From contig CM060841.1 of the NCBI GenBank assembly GCA_030762175.1, positions 6,606,001 through 6,670,000 on the forward strand: DNA of 64,000 nt, given 5' to 3'. Below the pieces are notes generated by a model. The model had not been told where the DNA came from, did no database searches, and was given only the letters and a program-made list of their open reading frames with translations. How positions within the stretch are numbered: the first letter of the stretch is position 1; each line of letters starts with the position of its first letter. The position numbers were made by a program, and so were the translations under genes. Below are positions 11,141-24,300 of this stretch, in pieces. The DNA comes from Metallyticus violacea. Taxonomy: Eukaryota > Arthropoda > Insecta > Mantodea > Metallyticidae.

Positions 11141-13335
11141 AAGAACAATGAGTTTTCTTAATTGGTTAAATAGTGGAAAAAGAACAAAATCAAATGACAA
11201 CAAGGGAATAAAAGAGAATAATGTTAGTGAGTGAATGTCTCAAACAATCCAACCAAGTAAGTTCAGGGTTTGCAGACTATCCAGAATTCTGGTTAGAATC
11301 TGAGTATAATTACTTCAAAAACAGCAACAATTGGTTGGTAATAAAAGACAAAAAGCATTGTTGTTCTCAATATACCCAGGCGGTAGACTTGGCTTGGGAT
11401 TAAAACCAGCAAAACAATAGGTAGAGGGGAAATTAGTTGTTTCAGAAAAACAAAAGAAATGCAGCAAAATAGTTTGAGAAAGAAAATCCATGGCTACAGA
11501 AGATCATTGAGTCATAAAAGAGCAGAACAGGCTAAAGCTAGCTCTGATAGCAAACCTTTAGAAACAGGGGTGGATAAAATGTGCATAATTCACTGTGGGA
11601 GTACAAATAGATTATTTACAATAGCATATAAAATAGCAAAGTTAGAAAGACCATTCACTGATTTTTCTGTGGATGTTTAGGTCCAGCAGCTTAAATGGTT
11701 TAGACATAGTCAGAGTTTTACATCTAAAACTGGTTGTACCAATCATTGATCATATTTATACAAAAATGAAGAAGAAAATAGGTGACCATCTACTAAAAAA
11801 TAATGTTAAAATTAGTATCGTAGTAGACAAGTCAAGTACTTGCAGTAATGTGCCTATACTAGTGATGAGATGGGCCGTATTACAAGGTACAGAGATGCAG
11901 TCATTTTTTTAGAAACTTATTGAACTTAAAGATATAACTTGAAGTTCAATAAAAATGCTATTTTGCAGAATTTAGGTTCTATGGTTTTCATAACACTTAT
12001 CTAATAGAAAATCTGGTTGAATTTGCATGTGATGAACCCTCTGTTATGTTAGGAAGAAAATGGAGTTGCTGCAGCATTGCAGAAGTACCTCAACTTGATT
12101 GTTTTGACTCTATGCTAATTACAGACCATGACACAAGAAATGAGGTCCAAGATCTTACTCATTCCATTTTTTCTCTGACAGAAATTACTATGTCTATAGC
12201 ACGTTCTCTAAAAACCAATCTTATTCTAAAGACTGCGCAACAGAGCTTGGTGAAAAGCTAAATAAATTGGGGAAAGTATTTTCAATCAGATGGGTAGCTT
12301 TGAGTGTTAACAGCAGTGAAATCAGTGTGGAATAATTATAAGTCTCTAGTCAAACAGTTCATGTAAGCTTGTAATGATTAATTTAAGAGATTCCAAAATA
12401 AAAAAGGGCTAAATATGCAGGTGTTTGCTAAACTAACATATGCTGAATTTGTTCAAAATTTAGCAGCAGTTTATGATGGCCTAAGACAATAAGCTACACT
12501 CCAGTTCTAAAAGTATTCAAATAAACAGTGGTCAATTTTACCGCAGCCTTGCCAACAATCTCAAAAACAGACTTGTTACCAATCCTAGTCAAGCTTCCCA
12601 GACCCAGTCACACAGAAAAAATGAAGAGCAGGAAAAGAAGCTGTTTTGAAAAATATTGCCCTTGTTACGACAAAGCATTGGCCTCTTGGGATAGGCATAA
12701 CCTGTGGAGATAGAAGCTTCTTTAACTTATTTTATGTTTAACTAAAATTCTAATTGGAACTTTTACAGTGAAGCTATTCATATAATTAAGATCATTGTAT
12801 GATTGAGTCTAACTACACACTCTTATGTTTATATGTAGTACATTTTCAGAATCCCTTGTTGCATTCTCATTCACCCATTGCGAAACATGTACTCATATAA
12901 AAAGTAATTGGAGCTAGAGCATGTAGTTTGACTCAATCATACAATGATCTTAATTATTTGATGTTTTCCACCTTTAAAACAAGAGGAAATACAAACATTC
13001 AGGGAATATGTAGACACCAGCAGTAAACCTAAGGATCTTGAACAACTGTTACAGCTAATTGATTCTTTTCCAATTTCCACGTCAGAATGTGAAAATCCTT
13101 CAGTGTGATAGTGATATTCACAGCAAGAAAAGAAACAGACTATTGGTAGAATGGACTATGGTATTAATGTTTTTAAAAAGTGTAGGACTGCCACTGGAAA
13201 AATTTTAATCCATAAGTATTTGCATTCTTGGTTCAGATCAAATCAGCTGAAGAAAGAGAATGCAGAAAATGTATTCAGCCTAAAAGTTGAACAATACAAG
13301 TCCATTTGGAATCTCCTTAACTGACTTTTTGGTGA
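11141..13335 (+). pseudogene. decayed hAT transposase (KIAA1586-like)
   Basis: Pieces appear in order and in several frames. MSFLNWLNSGK starts at about 11150. A segment with AKLERPFTDF follows, then SLNGLDIVRVLH..IIDHI, then KISIVVDKSSTCSN at about 11800-11850, the DDE-like first acidic region of hAT proteins. Next come FQIRWVAL at about 12280 and QVFAKLTYAEFVQNLAAVYDGLRQ at about 12418-12490. After the PLE insertion come EYVDTSSKPKDLEQLLQLID and a tail with STSECE, the usual hAT C-terminal dimerisation signature, where an R should follow. This layout matches vertebrate KIAA1586 and related insect hAT copies. Numerous stops and frame changes show it is dead. Terminal repeats were not identified. 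Confidence 0.7.
12728..12966. mobile_element. inverted PLE insertion inside the hAT relic
   Basis: Arms around 12770-12812 and 12915-12954 are inverted copies of the PLE end (ATCATTGTATGATTGAGTC). The left arm has the extra GAACTTTTACAGTGAAGC tail. A candidate target duplication TATTTTATGTTT / TATTTGATGTTT (one mismatch) lies at 12728-12739 and 12955-12966. The centre keeps GCGAAACATGTAC, the right half of the hammerhead-like motif. The hAT protein pieces continue on both sides, so the PLE came later. Confidence 0.7.
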
Positions 13336-14221
13336 GTACCATCTAAATTTGTTTCCCAATTTCAGTAGTGCTACCATAAAATCTTGCTGAATTCCTGTAT
13401 CTAAATGTATTAGATACTGAGTTATGAAAAATTTTAACTGGTAATTGTCATCTCAGACTCGCTTTGTTAATGAACTAGATGTGACTGGGATATACGTATC
13501 TTATTTTGTTCATTATTTCAAAATAATGGACAAATTGACGTAAACAAAAGATGTCTGAAAAGAGTAGAAAATGAGAGAATTAAAATGGAAATAATAATAA
13601 TGATAATAAAGCAACTTCAAGAATATTTGATTTCATAAGGTATCATAACTGAAATGTACTTAAAGATCTCTTCTTAGCATTGTGTCGGGAAATAGATGCA
13701 GGCCACACAGAACAACATATTTCTGATTTTCAGTCATACATTTATTTTATGAATGCAGCAGATTCTTATTTCAGTTCCTTTGAACAGAAGACTTCATGAA
13801 AGCAGCAAATACTGAACTGTTCATTAAACATGCCTAAAAGTGTATCTCAGTAATCACATATGTAATTTAAATAATTGTTTAAAAAGAGACAAAATATGAG
13901 GAATGGTGTAGATATTTTTTTCTAATTGTAACTCCTAATTTGGTGTCCCATGATATAGCTGGTTCCATATTCCAATTCTACTGGAACATAATGGGTATTT
14001 TTTTTCTTAGTTTTCCCCCCTCCTTGTTCAGTGACATAGTTTGGTGTAGTGCTTCAGATTTATGTGGAATGTCAGAAGCTAATTTTATCATCCTTTCAGC
14101 TTGATTAATTTCATATCCATCATGCCTATTTATTGATAGGATTGTATGATAATTGATGATTGTTTCTGACTTAAACTGTCCCATAGCAGAACAAGAAACA
14201 AAAATAGTATGCTAATCACAG
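13336..14221. other. intergenic stretch, nothing recognised
   Basis: AT-rich, no coding or known repeat signal. Confidence 0.4.
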
Positions 14222-14344
14222 TTCATAAGTACATCCTATTCATTCATTTTTTACACTAAACTCCACTTACATAAAAATGTAAATATAGGATATAATACCA
14301 CTCCATTGTCTACAGCTTCGTAAGTTCCATATTCATAAGTACAT
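14222..14344. mobile_element. 97-bp inverted PLE mini-insertion with 13-bp TSD
   Basis: TTCATAAGTACAT occurs at 14222-14234 and 14332-14344. Between them, a minus-sense PLE piece (ACACTAAACTCCACTTACATAA, about 14253-14275) meets a plus-sense terminal tail (CCACTCCATTG..ACAGCTTCGTAAG, about 14299-14325). The same tail ends several other copies here. Confidence 0.8.
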
Positions 14345-15030
14345 GCTTAAGATAATTGTGAATTTACAAAAAAAATAAATAAAATAAAGTGGATACAAGA
14401 GAGCATACTATATGAAGTACAATTTTTTTCTTCATATCTGCTTCCCAGCATGAGTTGAAAAGTAGTGAGGGTCATCAGCTCATGATACGTACACATACTT
14501 GGAGGAGGGAGAAAAACCTGCTGTGTTACTATAACAGTTATAATGGTAAACATAGTTTTACAGCAACTAACCCATACCCTGCTTTTTATTATCTGAATGA
14601 AACTCATTGGGACCACTGAAAAGCAATTAACACTAGCTCTGTAGAAATAATGTGATTGTATATATTTTTTTCTTTTATTTTTGAGAATATATTTTTTCAG
14701 GCAGTGTTAGAGCACATCATATTAATGGTTCCTTCTAGCACTTCATCATTAGTTAAACTCTGTGATAAATACATTCTGTAATTCTCATAAGGTACTGTAT
14801 GAAGATGTCAATCAGCTAAAAGAGCAATTTTCTGTGCTGAAACCTACTTAGAGAGGGGTACCTTTGTATGCTACATGTTATGAGATTAAGGAGCTAAACT
14901 TGCTTAATATTTTGTAACGGGCTGAGAAGAAAGCTGTGGCTACTGAGTCTTAAATTATCAAGATAATTCACTTTCAATAAAAGAGGCAGTTTGATAACGT
15001 GAAAACCATACTTTTTGTGTTTTAAATTAG
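14345..15030. other. intergenic stretch immediately upstream of the host gene
   Basis: No repeat recognised. The proximal promoter of the host gene should lie in the right part; I see no clear TATA box. Confidence 0.4.
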
Positions 15031-15201
15031 GAAAATTTAAGATCGCAAATAAACGGATGTCAAAAATGGCGCCTCAGAATATCGCTTCGTGTTGCTCAGA
15101 TGTAACATCGATATCCAATAAGGTTTTGTCAACTTGGCTAGCGTATGAAAACACAACTACCGGGAATCTGTTTTGAAGTTCGAGTTAACAAAACAGTAAA
15201 T
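15031..15201 (+). promoter_or_regulatory. CpG-richer 5' leader / probable core promoter region of dpy-19
   Basis: Base composition changes sharply here. CpG dinucleotides appear (ATCGC, ACGG, GGCGCC, TCGCTTCG, ACATCGATATCC), while the flanks are almost CpG-free. AAAATGGCGCC at 15062-15072 resembles the AAGATGGCGGC motif bound by YY1/Pho-type factors near start sites. No TATA box or Inr was fixed, so the transcription start is not known. Confidence 0.4.
15057..15176 (+). CDS. possible upstream ORF in the dpy-19 leader
   Basis: Two in-frame ATGs (15057 and 15066) open a 40- or 37-codon frame (from the second: MAPQNIASCCSDV..) that ends at TGA 15174-15176. This lies 25 bases before the chosen dpy-19 start and in a different frame. 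ATGGCG at 15066 has A at -3 and G at +4, a favourable context. Whether it is on the mRNA depends on the unknown start site. Confidence 0.3.
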   Translation: MSKMAPQNIASCCSDVTSISNKVLSTWLAYENTTTGNLF

Positions 15202-15385
15202 ATGGCGACAAAACAAACTAGTAGTAGTGGTGCTGACAAAAAGAAAAATGTTTTGCCTAATTCTCAGAAAAAAGAACGATCTCAAAAAACGACAAAGACT
15301 GACAACAGTGCCAAGGATGTAGCAAAAAATACGTCAAATGAGAAGAGAAAAGGCATATTTTACATATTCTCCATTATTTCTTTAG
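15202..15385 (+). CDS. dpy-19: dpy-19 exon 1
   Basis: 61 codons plus one base. Donor AG|GTAAAA at 15386. It encodes a lysine/serine-rich cytosolic N-terminus ([17 protein letters not shown]) and the first half of TM1 ([11 protein letters not shown]). The low-complexity basic tail is typical of the variable N-terminus in this family. Confidence 0.85.
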
Positions 15386-18300
15386 GTAAAACATTCGTAC
15401 ACTTTAAATGAAGTGTTAGCAGTATTTCTCCTACTTCACAAAACTCCTTATAATTAGATTTTTATGACTTTTGATTTTTCCAAAAACAAGAATGATTATC
15501 CTTATTATACATAAGTCGTGCGCCCCAAAGACCACCGGCACTTAGTTTCAGGTTATTTGTTCACATGCCGTCGTAGAATTAATTATAAGCATTTTAAGAT
15601 CATTACTGCGAAAAACAGCAAATATGTCATATTATACAGAACATAACCCAAGTAATGGACTGTGCATTTAATATGATGCAACAAACAAGAAACAGCTGTT
15701 ATCTCGAATGATGAGTTAACTTCATTTTAAGACTGGTTTGGGAAATACTATTGATAGCCACGCATTTTAAGGGTTCTGACACTTTAAGAACGTGTGTAAC
15801 CAACAATACAAACATTACAGAATATTTGCATTGCATCATTATGAACAATTGCATTGATCCAACATTTATGTTGGAATGTCACATTATGTGCATCTTTTGC
15901 AATGTCTGGACAGGCTCTTGGCTGATTTCATTCCCGCAAGCCAGTTTTGTTTACATCATAAGGAGAAGCACATTCCTGAATGAACACATTTCATAATAAA
16001 AGAGTAAATACCTTCATTATCATCAGCCAGCACATATCAAGTTGTCTGAAATAACACAGTCATAAGCACTGGCAATTGTTCCTTGTTTTACATAATTATG
16101 TTGTAGAAAACCATTGTTTTAAATCCTTAACAGTCGGTGCACTGTTATCGCTGAAATCCAACAATTAGGAAGGAATTTGTAGGGAAACTAGGGAAGTATG
16201 TAATGCACTTAAAGGTTTCTTTCCAGAATTTTGATTTTTTTTATTAATTTTAAGCTGGATAATTAACAGTTAAACTATAATAGCTTTATAAACAATGTAA
16301 TACAGTTTTTATATATATATACCACTCCATTGTCAACAGCTTCGTAAGTACATTTAATTGAGTATAATAGCTTTATTTCTAAAATCATTTTTTTCTCTCT
16401 TTTCAAATTTTGATTTAATAAATGTTTCATTTCAGTGAAAGGAAATTATAAATGAAGGTTAGAAAGAAATGGCAACACATTTGTATCTGAGGAACCATTT
16501 ATCTTAGAACCAGCACACTGTTACTTTCCTTTGATGTAATGTCCTGACATATTTATCACCTTTTGCTGCACCTACTTCACTAAAGTGCTAAATTCCAGTA
16601 GAAGTAATTTTTGTCGAAGTGTAGGAGCAAGCGCTTGAAGAATTGCTTCTCTTGTTAGAAATTTCCCTCTGATTGGCTCTTATTGTTTGGGTAAGAAATT
16701 GCTGTTGTAGGGGTTCCGAATATGGCTGAAATTCCCAAAAGAAGCAACATTGCGATATTAGTACTCCAAGTGGAAACCAGCGTACAATGGGGGAATGTTA
16801 AAAAAAGAGGGTGGGGATTAAAAGATGATAAAAGCAACACTGACTTGCAGGAATAAAATAGGCCAAGAGTTTGTCCAGACATTGCAAAAGAAATAAGTCT
16901 GCTCAGGGATGTAAACACTGAAAACTGAAAACAGTGCAATAAAGTCCCGAACATTAAATGCTGTGGAATAAATATGGAAAATGTTTAGTGCACAGGTTTG
17001 AAAATGTTGTTATTTTCTCCGCAAAGCAAAGTAAAGATCATGTTACAGGTAGTTGTGGTAGTGTAAGGCATTAACAGTCAGGCTCTGAGGAACTGCACAA
17101 TTATCACACCTTGGACATCATATGCCACTGTCACCATCACGTTCACATTCCTAGATTCTTGATGTGGTTCTTTTGGGGTCAAAAGAATGATATGTATCAT
17201 TGGATTCATGTTTCATTTCTGGCTCATAAGATCACACCTACATTTCATCCAGTGTGACGGTTCTGTCATTAATTGTGCAAACTTCTCTGAATAATGTGTC
17301 ACATGGTTATAATTGTTCCATGTCTGAACATCCATAAAGTGAAAAAGTACCCAACAGGATGTAATTTTGTAATACCTAAACAAATCATTCAACATGTGCA
17401 GCATTGTCAGTTGGGATATTCCTTCTGAAGCCCAATGCCTTACTGCTCATCACCTATCTACCTACCTCCAGCATAGATTTTAATCAACTCCACTGTAGTG
17501 TTAGGATGCTTTACTTCTGTCATCCTCCACAGTATTACTTCCTTGCTGAAACATAGACACTGAATATAACGAACTATCAAGGCATCATTGTCATTTGCTT
17601 CCCTTAGACCCTCATGATTCCTTCCTCAAAGTTCATTCATGCTCATTTTGACGTATAAAACATATCTTTGACACCAGTGCCTCAGGCTTCATAAGTGCCC
17701 GCCTGTAAGCTCTGCAGTAGCAGCAATTAGTGCATTAAATAGGTGTGACTTCCCTCTACTAATGCTATCAATAGCAATACTCTCACTTGTTACAAATGTG
17801 TTGCTACTGCTTTTTTTTTTTTTTTTCCCTCTCTCAGTTCTTCTATAAAAGAAGTTTTTAACTTTTTATATTGTCTTGGAAAATCAAAACTTTTCAAGAT
17901 TAACAGTAAGTGTCCTTGTAAGTCAACAAATATATTGTTCTAATCAAAAGATTTCTGTTTTTTGTGTGAAAAAGCATTCAAATCCCAAGTAAAGGTTTAT
18001 TACGTGTTAGCAAACAATTTCTTAAAAAAATTCTTTTTATCAGTTGGCCCACCATCAAAGGCTAGGAAGCCTAAACATTTTATTTAAACTTGAGAAGATC
18101 AGAAACTAATATTATACTTGATCATTTGTTAAACTTGCTGTATTAAATATTTTTGACCGGATTAAATTTTTTTACTGTAGTGTGCAATAAATGACTGAAC
18201 AAGATTGCTCAGGCATTGGAATTCAAATTTGTTAGGTCATAAATTAAAATCTTGCAGCTTACTAGCCTGAGTGAAGTTTTTCATGGTTTTCTTTAGTCCG

Positions 18301-21300
18301 TTTTAAAAAACGCAAATGCTGGGGTGATATTTCTGTACTATGGATTCCCCTTCCATTTCTTCATCCCATCTGTCTGTGTGTGTCTGCATCTTGTCAATAT
18401 ATCCCTTACATAGGATTGATCATCCATTTAGGAAGCCCCTCAATGTGCATGTGTATTCGGTATGTGTCCAATGACTTCCTGGTAGACAGCTGATTGGGAG
18501 CTGGTATTAAATTCCACAGGGTACAGATGCTACAAACAGAGGAAAGTAAATGGAGCAAAAGAAGAAGATATAAGTAGGTGATATCATTTACCAGCTATGT
18601 TAATGTGTATTTCAGGTGGTGATTGTTCAAGAAAAGAACTTGGTATAATACATGAAGGCATCTCAAAGAACATTAATGTATTTATGCATAAAGTTTTTGA
18701 ATGGGTAATTATAAGATGGGATGTAAATCAACATACTTGGAAATGTATTTTCATGAGAATACACCTTATCTCATTGGTAAAGAATATCTGTAACTCAAAT
18801 CAGTTAAAATTCATATTGTGTTTACCATTTTATGCAAAGGAGACCTAGATTATTTATTATTTATTTTTTTTTAATAGTGTTTAATGCCCGTGTTTACTAC
18901 TGAGGCACCACAGGGGGTGGACACTGATGATACATGAGATGAAATATATATTGGGAAAGGATTTTTTCAGGAAGGAAGCGTTCCAGATCTAAGTTTAGGG
19001 TACCTCCCCGGCATTTGTCATTTATGAGGACTGAGGAAAACCTGGAAAAAACCTCTGTCAGGGAGAATGGTCCTGGCAGGATTCAAAACCCAGACCTCCC
19101 GCTCACGAGTTCACACCTTAACAACCTCGGCCACCCATGGTGGGTGGTATCAGTTACTTTAGATATCTTATTCCAATTTAAGTTTTGCCACATAGAAACC
19201 AGATATTTAATCAACAATTATTTGCATTTATTCGTAATTAGCTGGTGAGTCCATTTAATACTCTTATGCTCCTCTTACCATTGAATTATACAGAACATGT
19301 TTCACAGGCTTTTGCTCGCATCATCAATTGTAAATCGACTGCCGGATTCGTTATTGGCTGGATGGACTTGGTGTAGCTCTTGTGGACATTTTATGAAATT
19401 TTGGATTAATTTGTCTTCTGTTGGGATCTTGAAATTCATAACCTTATCTTCATATTTTTTATACATTTTTTCCCTATATTCCCAGCTCCAAGGGTCTGTC
19501 TAGGAATTTCAATAGTTTGACTTCCATTTCTATATCACGTTTATCTCTCCAAAAGTGATGTGCAACCTCTGATTTATCTATCTGATTCTACTTGATATTT
19601 TTCCAGTGTTCCTTAAGCCTAATTCCAATGTTTCTTTTTGTTTTGCCAATATATACTTTGTTGCATTCTGAACAGTTGATTTTATATATTTCTGGCTTCT
19701 TTTCATCAGGTACTCTATCTTTATCACCAGAGTTGAGCAGATTATTAGGCTGGGGACAAAGTAATCCCAAACTGCCTGAGTATTTTGTGGAATTTTTTGG
19801 TGATAAGTAAATTTCTTGTGAATGATAGTTTATTTTATTGATCATCCTTGGGGCATATTTTCCTTGGATAATTTTCATATTTGAAAGACTTTTAATTTGC
19901 TGGAAACTTTTATATTATAGAAGAACAATGATTGGCATTGAAATGTTTATGATGCAAATGGTTAATGATAAGAATCAAATGGTAAGTTAAGATAAAAATG
20001 TACTAATACTATTTCATCATGTCCACATTAGAAACATAGAACTCTCATTGACAGAAATAGCTTATACATATTTACTTGACAAAATTTAGTTTACTTGGCA
20101 ATCATCTGAATTGGAATATGTAGATAACTATAACAGCAAAGAAACATAGAAGATGCACATTGCATTTAGGGATGTTAAAAATGTTCTCAGTGCAAGCATT
20201 ATTAGAATTTTTATTTTTGCATATTTCCAAACTGTGGTAGATTATTTTTGGATAACAATTCATTTCTAAAATTATTCAAAATGCAGATCAATCGTGCTTG
20301 AATAAGAAATGAAATATTTGAAACTGGAGTAAAATGTTTCAGATCACTTTTTACAATCCTCAATTTCACTTGTCTTTTAGGAATAATTTTTACCAGTTTT
20401 AACTCAAGTTTGGATGATAAAAATAAAACAGTTATACAATTAATGAATTTGAAATTTCTTAAAATGTTTCCGTAATAATATTATTCGATTTCATTATGGA
20501 TCCACCAAGTCAAAGTTCTCTTCATATTTCACATAATGGATTGTTTTTGCTGTTGAAACTTAATTTAAAATAGCTGTAGTTTTGATCAAAGGGGAAATCT
20601 GTAAGATGTCTATTATAGTTGCAGAGAACTATATAAAAATTCTAGCACTGTGAATGATTTAAACTACATTAAAATTGTATCCTTGCAAACTTCTAGTAAA
20701 CAAATTTTGATGTTGCATTGCAATCTCCAGGTTAATAGAACTAGAAAAAAAATTGTTCCCAGAGAATATCTGCTTTTTAATACATTTGTTGAATTTTACG
20801 TACATACCAACAGTATAAGATTGAAAATGCCTCCCTTATTTAGCAGTATTTCTTTAGATAATTCTGTATCACTTACCAGAAGCAAAGAAGCGTATTACAT
20901 TATGAAATTACATATGATAGAGTATTTACAGAAATTCAAGAGATCATCTTTAGCAATGAGGGCAAGTCAGAAAGAGGTCATGCTATCACGGAAGCATGCA
21001 GCTATACTGCAGACAATACCGATTTCATCATTGAGGTTTGCCATTGCTGGCACATCATTGAAAATAATACTCTAGGACTCAATGGCATCAATCCATACCA
21101 TGTGGTAAAAAAAGGAGATTGAAGGTTAATTTCTACTTGGGTCTAGATTTCTGAGAGTTTTTTTTTTCGGAATCCTAAAAAGGGGAATGTCAGATATTTA
21201 GGCATTGACAGGCTCCCTGCTCATTTGCATCATTAATTTCACCTATTGTCCCAAAGACTGTGATAGTTGAAAAGAATTAAAAGCAAGAACAAATTTTGAA

Positions 21301-24300
21301 ATAACACTTAAATATATAGTTATGCAATTTTATGAGTTGAATTTGTATTATTACAAACTTTCCATAGAATGCATAAGCTAGTTAGTTTTTCAAAGTTATA
21401 AAACTCTTAAATCAAAACACCTGTGAGAGAACTGACAAAATGAGCATGGCCATTAATGAATATCAATTAGCAAAGTTATTTTAGTTCTCTCAAAGTTGTT
21501 TTAAAATTAATTAATTAATTTTACCTCCTTGTTTTTCTTTAATCCAATCCAACAATCTTATTTTTTTCTTCTTTATTACCTACATGTGACCTTTCTGTTC
21601 CTTTGTACTACTATTTAACGAAAAACTTTCAGAACACCTTAGGTACTCTTTCTATTGTTTTCCTTCATACAGGTATGCACCAATTTGGAAAGTCTGTATA
21701 TGTAAATGAGGCAATTTGATCTATTTTATGCTGTTTTTGTGTGTGATATGAATTCTGCCAATGATACAATTGATTATAAAGAATTTAGGTTTCTCATTTA
21801 TCAAATTTCAATTGTTTACTTTTTCTCTTGATGCATTACACTAGCCTGCAAATTTATACCTTATGATTATTACCTAAAGTAAATAAAGTGATTATATATA
21901 ATCTCAATGTGCTGAATACAATTATTGGTCAGTTTACTTCTATCACATCAGGAATTTTTGCAAAATCAATTTAATATGTTGTATAATTACATGAATTTCA
22001 TCACAACTTTTTCATTTAAATTTTTTATTTCAAATGCAAAATATATATAAAAAAAAACAACTTGCTGAAATTGTATGTAGTTATTCATACATGTCACTGT
22101 TTTGTTTTGTCTTGTTTACTTCACTAGTGGATGTACAGATTAGCACAATCTATCATATAAAAAATTACTGCTGTTGCTTCTGGATGGAGAAAGTTTTCTT
22201 ACTCCTCTTCCTTTTATGTTTGTCTTCAGGTATTTCATTCTTTAACATCCAACAATAGTCAGCAAGCATTTTGATACGCTAGCATCCCTGGTGCCTCTTT
22301 TTGAACAACCACAGATCCTTGTGAAATTATTCACCTTCTCCTCACTCAAAAAGTCTAGATTTTCAGTAGAATAATCTAGGTGAGAAAATAGAAAATGAAT
22401 TTTGAGACTCATATTACAACTATATTCCTTCCATGCTTCAAGCATGTTAGCCACAATAATTAGGATCCTTATTGTAAAAATTTTGAACAAATTTCACAGA
22501 AAGATACCCATACTACTTTCTCCTTTGCATTCATAGTGTTTTAAATGCTGTATTTTGTTTTATCAGATATTAAATGTACCTTCTTTTAATTTTGCTTCTG
22601 ATATTGGTGGAAATGTTCACTAATACACTAGAAGCAATCTCTTTCCTTATTTAAAGCCTTTACAGAAGCTAAGCTGTGTGGAGAGATGGCAGCAGGACTT
22701 TAGAAGGACTCATAAGGCTTTGGCTTAGAATATCCTTAGAATGGACTTCCAAATTTTATTGAGATGACCATTCTTTATTAGTCCAGTGATCAACATTGTG
22801 CCCTGCTATCCCATAGACATAGAAAGTATGGAAATTTGGTTAAACCGGATTGGTGACCCAGCATCATAGTAAGGATTTTAATATCAACACATACTTGCCA
22901 GTTGTGTTCACTGTAGTTCAGTCTCAATAATAATAGTTCCAAATTTTCATATGATTCTTTGAGAATCACTGAATAGTCAACAGGCACTGAACCAAAAACA
23001 TTTCAGTTAGGAATAGGATATCCTTTAAACTTTGCTTGGAAGCATCTGTGAATGGTCTCCATTCACATAGGTCATAGTTAGGAAGTCCCAGTTCTAGCAT
23101 GCTCTTCCACATTATTACAATATGCAAGATGGTTATCTTTGGAGAATAAGGTTTTAAAATGTATTTTGCATTGTTGGTGTCAATAGAATGATATTTATGG
23201 GCACATCAGATCAAAAATCAGTAAACTGTTTAGAGAAGACAAGATTCCTCAATTAAGTCATTTAATTCACTCAGGTTAAAGCATCCATGTTCTGTAGCAG
23301 ATGATTTTGGTAGATAGCAGTCACTCACTGGTCACAATTTCTCTCACTTCTGCATCAAACTCGGATGAAAATTGTTCAAGATTATTTGGTCATACTAAGC
23401 CATGGGGCAGGTAAAATGGCTGGCCAATCAACTGGATATATGATTTGATTTTAATTTTTAGAATTATATCCTTCATGTCACGCAAACAGAAGTAGCAGTC
23501 ATAACCATGATTCAACCACTCTCTTCAAAACAGGTATTTTAAATGATAGATGATTTTCTACCATTGACCCAATGATGAAGTTCTTCAGTGTGTTCCCACA
23601 TGCTTTGTGTGGTGTCCAAGTTTACTTTGGTTTCCAAGTTTGATTCCAAAATAAGCATGTTGTGACTTTTTTTTACAAAATCTGTAACTCTGCTTAGATA
23701 GTTTGAATTTCTTCCTTGTATAAGAAAGGTGATCTGGATTATTTATACATCCTGGATGCAGCATGATAAATGCTTTCTTACTGAACTAAAAACTTACAAC
23801 ATTCTATTCCAAAATAAAGCTTCAAACTGATTTCATTTCCAGATGAAACAGAGACTAATGAAATGTGAGAGGAAGCATACAGGATGTATATGTGCTAGTA
23901 AAGTTAAGATAAAATAAGATAAGATGTGTTTCTCACAAAGTGGGTGATTGACACTCCAATCTCCCACAAATAAACATAATGGCAAGACTGCACATAATCT
24001 TACTCTAACTTCCTGATCAGCTTGCACTCCCTATCAGATAAGAGACTTCTGGTGTCTTGGTTTTTACTACTATAAACACCTTAAAAATACATAAAATAAA
24101 TTTGATTTTCATATCTTGACGTACTAAAACTATATATTGTTAAAATATTACAGTTTTAATAATTACACTATAATTTTCAAAATGTGATATCAGAAAAGTA
24201 AAATAACAAAAAAAAAAAAGGTATGTTAGGAACTTTCTGCCTTTGAATTTAATTTTAGTAGCTTGAAATATCCTAAAAACATTCACACTTTGGAGGCAGT

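Noticed and set aside
20650..21075. 141-codon open frame in intron 1
   Set aside because: Longest chance-like frame in the intron; translation unrecognised and same strand as the host intron without usable splice context.
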